A DNA stretch of 64,000 nucleotides from positions 434,001 through 498,000 of the forward strand of contig JAJEKV010000127.1 of the NCBI GenBank assembly GCA_021234155.1. The letters run 5' to 3'. The notes below the pieces were generated by a model. That model was not told where the DNA came from and did no database searches. It worked only from the letters and a program-made list of their open reading frames with translations. Below, one piece after another: positions 25,890 to 33,424 of the stretch. This stretch comes from Isoetes taiwanensis. Lineage: Eukaryota; Streptophyta; Lycopodiopsida; Isoetales; Isoetaceae. The translations under genes and the position numbers were made by a program. The stretch's first letter is position 1. Every line of letters begins with the position of its first letter.

Positions 25890-26288
25890 ATGGAAGAACA
25901 GCTTGTGCAGGAAGATAAAAGTACACCATTACGTGCTAGTCAAGAGGTAGGTGAATGTTCAAACAATCAGGCAATGCGAGCGTTATTGGATAAAGTTGCA
26001 ATGAAGAGGGAGCTAACGAGAAAGTGCGGAGTTGATAATGGAAAGATTAGAAAGAAGAAACGAAATCAATTTGCGTTGCACATAGCATCGTATAGGTTGC
26101 GTGCAAAGCCAAACGCATCAAGAAAATTCGATATGCAAATAGAGAGGTTATCGACGGAATTAGATAAAATGTCTAGTGAAGTGCTTAAGTTATCTTTGAG
26201 CATTAACAAAATGTGTGGACAACTTACTCGATTACATCGTCTTCTGCAAATAGTCGAATGCACCAAATTGCGAGAAACATGTGGGTAA
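25890..26288 (+). CDS. Hypothetical protein, about 132 codons
   Basis: A single open frame that can begin at MEEQLVQEDK. It is basic in the middle (KIRKKKRNQF). A likely coiled-coil part follows, rich in Leu, Met and Ser (KMSSEVLKLSLSINKM). I recognise no family. Codon use is not obviously gene-like and no introns are suggested. It may be a leftover of a transposon accessory ORF or a chance ORF. No function is proposed. Confidence 0.3.
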   Translation: MEEQLVQEDKSTPLRASQEVGECSNNQAMRALLDKVAMKRELTRKCGVDNGKIRKKKRNQFALHIASYRLRAKPNASRKFDMQIERLSTELDKMSSEVLKLSLSINKMCGQLTRLHRLLQIVECTKLRETCG

Positions 26289-26299
26289 AGCAAATGTAG

Positions 26300-27480
26300 A
26301 GATAAAAAATAAAAGACTTTAACTCCTTAATATACTTATTGTTATACAATAGGATGTATGTTTAAATGATATGTATCTGGACAAGTATAAAAGCATAATT
26401 TCTTATTTGATTTTTTGTTCGGTATGAATTTATGTTGGTTTCTATTAAACAATATAAAACGGAATCTTTCTCAATCATATTGTCTTATTGCTTAGATATA
26501 TCGCTTATTTTATCTTATCGCTTATTGTGGGCCATTGATCTCATGAATATTCCATTTCTTATTCCAAATGGAGAAACCATGGCCCTCTGTTGACCCCTTG
26601 ATGGGGTCAAATTGCCATTTCCATGTCAAGATATGATTTGGTACCACGGTTTCCAAAGTCAAGATACCGCTCCGCTTCCACCGCCAATAACAGATGTGCC
26701 GCCTAGCAACCCCTCAAAGAACTAATTCCAAGTGAATCCAATTGTGAAGTTTTCCAAGCAAAATCCTTCACCCAAAGACAATATGTTCCCGAGCTCAGAT
26801 TTCGCCGCACAAACAAAGAATACATTTCAAATTATAAACAAGAAAAGGACATCACAGAAAATTCAGGAATCTTCAAAGTTCGATCCCGCACATTTTGCTT
26901 CAAATCACAAAATATGGCGGACGCTCGCAAACCGGAAGCACTTCCAAGTTTTCATCCCGCTTGCCCCTTTCATACCGCATGAAACGTGTGTGATCTCACA
27001 GCGGCGCATCCGCTTTATCCTCTCACACCCTTCCACACCGGATTTGAAAATATGGCTCCTCACAACTCCCCGTATGCATGTGAACAACAGATGATATGCA
27101 AATCCTAAACAAAACTCGGACCTCCACGCCTCCGCAAGAAAAACAAGCTATTAATAGGTTCTATGTAAGAGGTTATGTCAACAAACGACCACAAATCACA
27201 AAGATCAAGTATTATCTATCCTCCATCGCTACCTTCACCCGCCCATATTAGAAAACCCTATCTACTAGAAACATCTATCCTACATCCTTCATTCCTTTGA
27301 TCAATATCCGGCCTGCCCCACTTTCTCCCAAAACTGCTTTATCTCCTCCCTCAGAACCTTCGATGTCTTGAAACCCATTTTCCACCACAAGAATTCAATA
27401 ATTTATCTACCATCACAACCCAATACCATTAGGAATCTTATGTAAGACAATATATTTTCTACATTTTACACTTTATAACA
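26300..27480. other. No gene recognised; LINE-A left flank
   Basis: AT-rich sequence with a short basic frame at 26732-27094 lacking recognisable motifs. It ends at the 12-bp target duplication of LINE-A. Confidence 0.4.
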
Positions 27481-27493
27481 CAATATAACACAT

Positions 27494-27737
27494 GCGAGAT
27501 GGACATGGTTGATGCCGGCCTACCTGCATGGAGGTGGAACATAATATTTTGGGCACATGAACTCTGGGTCAATTTCTGTGACGAGGTGGGCTGATCTCCT
27601 TCCAAATCCGTCAAAGCGAGATGGACATGGTTGATGCCGGCCTATTGGTATGGAGGGGAACATAATATTTGGCCACGTGAACCCGTTGTCTTCGAATGTG
27701 AGGGGAGTGGCTTCTTCCCCAAGTAAAAGAAGCAAGT
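27494..27737. repeat. 122-bp tandem duplication at LINE-A 5' end
   Basis: GCGAGATGGACATGGTTGAT recurs at 27494 and 27616. The two copies share most of the following 75 bp with small differences. It covers the truncated 5' end of the LINE, before the endonuclease. Confidence 0.8.
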
Positions 27738-28234
27738 TGTCTTTACACTGCTTAAGTTTTCATTTACCTTTTGTTGCCTTCAGAGCATAACCGCCACGAG
27801 GTGATGTATAATGTCTTTGGTGTCGGCTGGTTGATGCATCTAAGGCGTGTGTGCTTATCTGTGAAGTTTCGGATGTCACTTTTACTCAAAAGAGTATAGG
27901 TTCTAAGGGTGATAATAATCAAATTAAAAGATAAGGGCCAAGAATGGGGTTTGATAAATGTATATGCTCATAATAGACCCCTGCCAGGAAGCCAGGGCAA
28001 TCGAGAGTAAAGTTCTTCACTTGGGCAGAATCGTTGCATGGTTGCTCGTTAGCGACTTTTAATATGGTCGATTGGAAAAGAGATAGAAGTGGTCGCAGCT
28101 CAAGTAGTGCAAGGATTCGAAAGGAGAACAATGGCTATGCCTTTTACATGATGGCTCCTTATAGAGATTGATGGTGACAGTCCTTTACGTGGTGTAATGG
28201 TTGGGACAGGAGCGGGTAGAGCTTTTATGCAAAG
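27685..28234 (+). pseudogene. LINE-A endonuclease domain, first part
   Basis: Frame-shifting plus-strand reading. It begins with a SSNVRGVASSPSKR-like start (the usual SWNVRG opening of plant L1 endonucleases). It continues through INVYA, a GDFN-like CGDFNMVDWKRDRSG in shifted frames and PFTWCNGWDRSG. It is then cut by the LTR element at 28235. The missing end of the domain resumes at 31693. Confidence 0.7.
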
Positions 28235-29073
28235 TGTTTGGCCCAGCCTGGTTCTGGACCAACACACTATTTAAAGTTCTAGGACAATGGTCGACCTTAA
28301 TTGTTTAAGGCACAATTCAAGCCCTTGTGCAAATTAATGAAAATGCAAACGTAGAATGAGATTCACGACAAAAAGTTGTGTATATGAAAATTGGCACAAA
28401 GTAAATTATTCTTTTCTTTTTGTCCCAAAGCAAGCTGCCTCTCGACCACTAGCCCGCTTTTGTTTCAAGACGATTTTGATATAGAAGCACATGATATTTT
28501 TAGTATATATAATAGCGAATTTGATGAACCAAAGAATCCAACTATTACGCATATTTAATAGACACAACAAAGGTTTGAGACAATCGCAACTTAATATAAC
28601 AAGAGCAAATAAATCCTCACTCAACTCAATATTCAAGAATTATAAGAGATACAATAGGAATTTCTCGCATCATGACAAAGTTTTTATGCGTAAGCCGCAT
28701 CGCCTTGCAAACGGCCTGTGGTTTTCCCTGCCAAATCTCCCTTTATGCTTGCTATGCATCGATATTTTCCTCCGCGATTCCATCCGCACTTTGTAAAAAC
28801 AAGACTTAATCTCCACCATTTGTCTAATTTTTTCCAATCGAACACTTCCTTCCTAAAACGCTGTCAAAGATTCTTTTATGCATGCCTTCCTCACAAATGA
28901 AAATAGGTGAAATAGGCCAATGGTTCGAAAAGGAAGTGGCTAAAAAAATTAAGAAGTGGCTTTCGATAATAAGCATAGGAATTTTTATGGAAAATCCAAA
29001 TATTATGAAAGAAAAGGTTTTTCTTTTGAAGCTGAAACGCAAAAGGGTAAAAATGTTGGCCAGCGGGCCAACA
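28235..29073 (-). repeat. 3' LTR of gag-only element
   Basis: 839-bp copy matching 30881-31692 along its length, with small gaps throughout. In element orientation this is the downstream LTR. The ends in plus orientation are TGTTTGGCC and GGGCCAACA. Confidence 0.85.
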
Positions 29074-29125
29074 TAGGCCCAAACGAAATAGGCTGATCCC
29101 CTCAGCCAAAATTAGGGTTTGCAGG

Positions 29126-30118
29126 TCATCCAATTCCGGTTTTAGGGAGTATGTTTAGGGCATACAGAAGCAAAAACGGAGCTTCAAAACAAGAGGTTGA
29201 TGATAAGCATGTAGGCAGATATATGCAAAGCTGGTTTTCTTTATTTTTCTGAATGAAGAGTTTAACAGGCAGCTCAGGAATGGGGAAATCAGCTATTGTA
29301 AAATGAGCAGGGCTTTTCTTAACAGTAGACAATGCCTCAAATGTAAAAATACAGAAAATGGATTTGGTAGGATATTGATTTGTACTGGCAATGTGTAGGA
29401 CAACATTAGTACAATGTGTAGCAGTAGGCTCAAAGCTTGCTATAGCAGTAAATAATGGTTGTGGCAATGGCAAGGTATGATCAAACGAAATGGTTTTGGT
29501 CGGGCAATTATTTTCACTGATAGCAGGCAATAGAGGATAGAGTGTTTGCTCAAAGTGAATGTTATAAACGGAAAAATTCGTACTAGCTGTAGTAGGTAGC
29601 AATTCTTTGGGGACAACTGAGGGTTTGTGAACAAAGGCAGTTGTACTGGAAGGAGTAGCAGTAAGGCTTATGGCATCATTATATGCAGTATACATAGGCC
29701 TGAGATGGCAAGCTGATGCTTGTGATATGTCGCCTTCTTCATGTACTGGTTCTTCAAAAAGATCTGCAATATCAAAACTTACCTTGTCATCTCCATCACA
29801 TTCTTTTGGTGCAGGATTGTTCACTTGTGGATCAACTTCACTATCTTGACCAATATTTACTATCTTGAGCATACAGTTTAAACCCTTTTGGCATTCAGAA
29901 TGCCATGGATCTTCAAAACAAGACAAATGCTCTGACATGTCAAAAAATTCCTGCATGTCCTCAGAACCTTCTTTATTTGACACTTCCTTTGAATCGTATT
30001 TCTGAATGATGTAAGCTGCATCAGACTTCTGAATCACTAAGCCATCTGCTAAACAAGAGCCACGATATGCATTTAAGTTATCTACTTCATCTGAAACACT
30101 AGTAGAGGATTCCGGCAA
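29126..30118 (-). CDS. ORF2 of gag-only element, unknown function
   Basis: A 330-codon open frame downstream of the zinc-knuckle ORF. It opens with LPESSTSVSDEV, lacking a clear ATG, so it may be expressed by readthrough or shift, or be the 3' part of a broken ORF. It is acidic in the first third (DDKVSFDIADLFEEPVHEEG) and Ser/Thr/Pro-rich later. No aspartic protease DTG/DSG, YxDD or zinc-binding pattern is visible. It may be an accessory protein of a large non-autonomous LTR element. I do not recognise it. Confidence 0.5.
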   Translation of the reverse strand: MPESSTSVSDEVDNLNAYRGSCLADGLVIQKSDAAYIIQKYDSKEVSNKEGSEDMQEFFDMSEHLSCFEDPWHSECQKGLNCMLKIVNIGQDSEVDPQVNNPAPKECDGDDKVSFDIADLFEEPVHEEGDISQASACHLRPMYTAYNDAISLTATPSSTTAFVHKPSVVPKELLPTTASTNFSVYNIHFEQTLYPLLPAISENNCPTKTISFDHTLPLPQPLFTAIASFEPTATHCTNVVLHIASTNQYPTKSIFCIFTFEALSTVKKSPAHFTIADFPIPELPVKLFIQKNKENQLCIYLPTCLSSTSCFEAPFLLLYALNILPKTGIG

Positions 30119-30181
30119 ATAAAAAAGGTTTGATAATACATGTTCCTGTGCATATGAAAGATCATATGAAAAATCTGGCCT

Positions 30182-30804
30182 TCACACTTCACATTCAAAG
30201 TTGATATTTGAAGCTAATTTCTGTCTTTGATGCTCATGAAAATCCCTGTGAAAATCACTGGCCTGCTGACACTCTTGTATTGAATGACCTTGCCTCTTGC
30301 AGTAGGTGCATAGATTATGCAATTTATAGTATTCTAATACTTGGCACTCACTAACTTTGTGCCCTTTCAAATTGCAATAGCTGCAAGCTTCAACCTCAGC
30401 TGCTTTCAAATTATGGAATTCTAATACTTGGCATTCATTAACAATGTGGCCTAACAAATCACAATAAGCACATACCTCAGATTCTTCACTTGCAATAGAT
30501 TGCAAATCAAGCATATCATCATCATCGTGTTCATCACATGCATAAGCTCCAACAAGTTCAAGATCTGATATGGGCTGTGAATGGTTTATCTTGCCTGCAA
30601 TATCCTTGACCATATGAAAGACCTGCATCCAATTGTTGAAGGCTCCTTGTTGGAAATAAAAATCCATCTGCAAGTATACTTAGGCCAGTATTGCAAGCCA
30701 CGTATAAAGCATCCAAGCAAATGATGAAATGGAATGTCATCGTGAATTTGCATCAAGATTTCTCGAAACTGGCAACAATAGCAACGCAAATCTTCATCTC
30801 CCAT
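30182..30804 (-). pseudogene. Gag with three CCHC zinc knuckles (frameshifted)
   Basis: It starts MGDEDLR at 30804, about 50 nt after the primer-binding site. The first frame contains a capsid-like FREILMQIHDDIPFHHLLG and FIRGL. After a shift near 30670 the frame continues to 30182. That second part holds three knuckles of the pattern CX2CX4HX4C: CAYCDLLGHIVNEC, CSYCNLKGHKVSEC and CTYCKRQGHSIQEC. Gag normally packages the element RNA, and the knuckles bind nucleic acid. Three knuckles in a row is more than the usual one or two of plant elements. One frameshift makes this copy defective. Confidence 0.8.
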
Positions 30805-30856
30805 GGCTGCTCAAATGTACATCTAAAAAATGAGCCCAAATTTTAGATCCAGGTAA

Positions 30857-30876
30857 GAATCTCGGTAGGACCTCCA
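30857..30876 (-). promoter_or_regulatory. Primer-binding site for tRNA-Gln
   Basis: On the minus strand, four bases inside the 5' LTR end, the sequence is TGGAGGTCCTACCGAGATTC. It pairs with the 3' end of plant tRNA-Gln as I recall it, with two mismatches in the last six positions. Reverse transcription of the element would start here. Confidence 0.75.
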
Positions 30877-30880
30877 AATA

Positions 30881-31692
30881 TGTTTGGCCTCAGCCTGGTT
30901 CTAGACCAACACACTATTTAATGTTCTAGACAATGGTCAGGACCTCCAGAATTGTTTAAGGGCACAATTCAAGCCCTTGTGCAAATTAATGAAAAATGCA
31001 AACGTAATGAGATTCACGGCAAAAGTTGTGTATGCTGAAAATTTGCACAGCCAAATCATTCTTTTCTTTTCTCTGGCAAAGCAAGCTGTCTCTCGACCAC
31101 TAGCCTGCTTGTTTCAAGACGATTTTGATATAGAAGCACATGATATTTTTTGGCATATATAATAGCGAATTTGATGAACCAGCAAATCCAACTGTTACAG
31201 ACATTTAATAGACACAACAAAGGTTTGAGACAACTGCAACCAGAATATAACAAGAGCAAATAAACTCTCACTCATTCAAGAATTAGGAATTTCTGGCATC
31301 ATGACAAAGCTGTGCAAGCGATTGTCTTGCAAACGGCCTGTGTTTTTTTCCTTGCCAAAGCTCCCTTTCATGCTTGCCATGCATCGATATTTTCCTCCAG
31401 ATTCCATCTAGACCCTTTGCCAAAAAACAAGACTCAATCTCCACCATTTGTCGACTTCTTTCCACCGACTTCCTTCCTAAAACGTTGCCGCATTCTTATG
31501 CATGCCTTCTGCCAAAGGAAAACAGGTGAAATAGGCCAATGATTCGAAAAGGAAGTGGCTAAAAAAATTAAGAAGTGGCTTTCGATAATAAGCATAGGAA
31601 TTTTTATGGAAAATCCAAATATTATGAAAGAAAAGGTTTTTCTTTTGAAGCTGAAACGCAAAACGGTAAAAATGTTGGCCAGCGGACCAACA
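30881..31692 (-). repeat. 5' LTR of gag-only element
   Basis: 812-bp upstream LTR in element orientation. It shares termini with the other copy and directly adjoins the primer-binding site. Confidence 0.85.
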
Positions 31693-32251
31693 GTAAGGCA
31701 TGATAGAGGATACTTTAATACTTGTGCAGCTGCTCGGCTAGCGGATTTTCGTCGCTCAAATCTTCTAGATAGCTCCGTGTCTGATCATAATCCACAATTC
31801 CTAACTAATGATGTGGCTAATTGTCATCGACGTACCAGGACCTACTTTAAGTTTAATTGCAAGTACTTGGAGGATGATGAGTTCAAACTTGGCTGTAGTC
31901 GGGCTTGGTCTCGGGCCTTCTCACCTCATAGGGGCATGTCTGGTGTTGTCGCAGCGTTGTCTGCAGTGAAGTCATTTGCAAAAGAATATTGGAGAGTTAG
32001 AGCTGCTGAAGCTAGAGGACTATTGACTGCATTGTACCAGGAATTAGAAGTACTCCGCTACTGCGGGCCATACTAATGGAGTCGGGAGAAAAGGAGTTAT
32101 TATCTCGAATCAAGGCTATAGAACCGCCAAAGCTTACTTAAAGCCAAGGTGAAGGCAGGGGGTTGCGATGGTTCAGGGCGGAGATAGATGTGCTCCGGTT
32201 CTTTTTCTTTGTTGCAAGAAGAAGGAAACTCGCCACTTCTATACATTCTTT
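31693..32251 (+). pseudogene. LINE-A endonuclease end and linker
   Basis: It resumes after the LTR element with ARLADFRRSNLLDSSVSDHN, containing the SDH near the endonuclease C-terminus. It then reads RRTRTYFKFNCKYLEDDEFK and AAEARGLLTALYQELE, typical of the region between endonuclease and reverse transcriptase. The frame runs to FFFVARRRKLATSIHS and is cut at TCTTT by the TRIM. It continues directly at 33425. Confidence 0.8.
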
Positions 32252-32428
32252 TGTTGGAATGTTGGAGCATGTGTAATGGGCATACATGAAGAATGACTCA
32301 GTGGAAGAGTGCCGAAAGCCCATCAAAGGGCCGGTAGCTCAGTGGTAGAGTGCTTGGCTTGCAAGCAAGTGGTCCTGGGTTCGATTCCCAGCCTGTCCAC
32401 CCAATCATAAAAGGCTCATTTCTCAACA
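32252..32428 (+). repeat. TRIM 5' LTR
   Basis: 177 bp, TG...CA. It contains an extra D-arm-like piece GACTCAGTGGAAGAGTGC at about 32295-32312 ahead of the full tRNA-like sequence. Confidence 0.95.
32328..32399 (+). other. tRNA-Ala(TGC)-like sequence with A and B boxes inside LTR
   Basis: 72 nt that fold as a tRNA. The D arm is TAGCTCAGTGGTAGAG at 32335-32350, overlapping a canonical A box. The anticodon loop is CTTGCAA with anticodon TGC at 32360-32362. The T arm holds GGTTCGATTCC at 32378-32388, a perfect B box. Acceptor and anticodon stems each have a mismatch (C-U and G-G), so a working tRNA is unlikely. An internal Pol III promoter is plausible. The copy in the 3' LTR is split by a MITE between anticodon-loop and T-arm sequence. 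Confidence 0.85.
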
Positions 32429-32440
32429 TGGTATCAGAGC
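32429..32440 (+). promoter_or_regulatory. TRIM primer-binding site (initiator tRNA-Met)
   Basis: TGGTATCAGAGC directly abuts the 5' LTR. It is the standard plant copia/TRIM primer-binding site, complementary to the 3' end of initiator tRNA-Met. Confidence 0.95.
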
Positions 32441-32476
32441 CATGGTCCCAAGTAAAGGGTGCTTAACCGCACCGGG

Positions 32477-32912
32477 ATAGTCCCCAGTGGTGTAGGGGTG
32501 AGAATGAGCAAAGGGATAGTCCCCAGTGGTGTAGGGGTGAGAATGAGCAAAGCTTGGCGGTGGAAAGCCCAACTCCCTTGATGGTGGGGTGCTTAACCGC
32601 ACCGGGATAGTCCCCAATGGTGTAGGGGTGAGAATGAGCAAAGGGATAGTCCCCAGTGGTGTAGGGGTGAGAATGAGCAAAGCTTGGCCAGTGGAAAGCC
32701 CAACTCCCGCAGTGGTGGAGTTGCCCGAGGAGGGGAGCTTGTGGATTGTGGTAGGCTGGAATGGATTGGTGAGCAAAGGGATAGTCCCCAGTGGTGTAGG
32801 GGTGAGAATGAGCAAAGCTTGGCCAGTGGAAAGCCCAACTCCCGCAGTGGTGGAGTTGCCCGAGGAGGGGAGCTTGTGGATTGTGGTAGGCTGGAATGGA
32901 TTGGTGTGCCCA
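32477..32912 (+). repeat. TRIM interior: five copies of a 39-bp unit
   Basis: A unit beginning GGGATAGTCCCCAGTGGTGT and ending GAATGAGCAAA occurs five times. The last two sit in a larger tandem copy of about 136 bp that also includes CTTGGCCAGTGGAAAGCCCA. The repeats make apparent ORFs on both strands, which I regard as artefacts. Confidence 0.9.
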
Positions 32913-32923
32913 TTAAGGGGGAA
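32913..32923 (+). promoter_or_regulatory. TRIM polypurine tract
   Basis: AAGGGGGAA directly before the 3' LTR, where plus-strand priming is expected. Confidence 0.75.
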
Positions 32924-33424
32924 TGTTGGAATGTTGGAGCATGTGTAATGGGCATACATGAAGAATGACTCAGTGGAAGAGTGCCGAAAGCCCATCAAAA
33001 GGCCGGTATCTCAGTGGTAGAGTACTTGCCTTGCAGGGTAAAAGCATGTTAGGGTGTCCCTTAAAAAGTATTATTTAGTGACTAAAAAAGTACCTAAAAG
33101 GTACCAGGATTTGGAGTCTTTGGGTAATTGTAATATCTCAATAAAAGTTACATTTTAGAACTTTTATATATATTTTGGTCTCCGGTAGCATTATCTTTAT
33201 CTTAACTTTGAATATTAATGTGTCCTTGACTTTTATTTTGGACCTTTGTACTAGTTTTAAGGAAAATAAAAATGAGAAAGTACCCAGTTCTGAAGTACCT
33301 AGTGTATGTACTTTTGCAGGTTCCAAAAGTGGTACACCCTAACATGCTTTTACCCTGCAAGCAAGTGGTCCTGGGTTCGATTCCCAACCTGTCCACCTAA
33401 TCATAGAAGGCTCATTTCTCAACA
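32924..33424 (+). repeat. TRIM 3' LTR, split by a MITE
   Basis: Matches the 5' LTR over 177 bp in two blocks either side of 33036-33355. The tRNA-like part is interrupted at TGCA. It ends CAACA followed by the TCTTT duplication. Confidence 0.93.
33036..33355. mobile_element. MITE copy B, TSD TGCA
   Basis: 320-bp element with perfect 22-bp inverted ends starting GGGTAAAAGCATGTTAGGGT. It is flanked by TGCA at 33032-33035 and 33356-33359. Removing it together with one TGCA restores the 177-bp LTR. AT-rich interior, no transposase. Confidence 0.93.

Larger units (their letters stand above)
28235..31692 (-). mobile_element. Gag-only LTR retrotransposon inserted in LINE-A
   Basis: Two direct repeats, 28235-29073 and 30881-31692 (839 and 812 bp), bound a 1.8-kb interior. 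Read on the minus strand each repeat starts TGTTGG and ends CCAAACA. A primer-binding site and a gag with zinc knuckles lie in the expected places. No protease, integrase or reverse transcriptase is present, so it is non-autonomous. The flanking 5-mers are CAAAG and GTAAG, so a target duplication is at best decayed. The LTRs have many small indels relative to each other, implying considerable age. It sits between the two halves of the LINE-A endonuclease. Confidence 0.88.
32252..33424 (+). mobile_element. TRIM with tRNA-like sequence in its LTR
   Basis: A terminal-repeat retrotransposon in miniature. The LTRs are 32252-32428 (177 bp) and 32924-33424 (501 bp; 177 bp once its 320-bp MITE and 4-bp duplication are removed). 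Both start TGTTGG and end CAACA. The target duplication TCTTT is perfect (32247-32251 and 33425-33429). Deleting the insert restores the LINE-A frame (IHS then LVLPDGALISD). The interior is 495 bp and non-coding. The copia-type primer-binding site and a purine tract are in place. Each LTR carries a tRNA-Ala-like sequence with A and B boxes. It needs proteins from another element to move. Orientation is taken from the primer-binding site. Confidence 0.95.

Noticed and set aside
29126-30118. Retroviral-type protease or polymerase in ORF2 of the gag-only element
   Set aside because: No DTG/DSG, YxDD or zinc-binding integrase signature is present in the frame.
32328-32399. A functional tRNA-Ala gene
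   Set aside because: It lies inside both LTRs of a TRIM and has mismatches in acceptor and anticodon stems, so it is better read as a tRNA-derived promoter region.
32423-32998. Long ORFs on both strands (up to 191 codons)
   Set aside because: They are produced by the tandem repeats of the TRIM interior and have no domain content.
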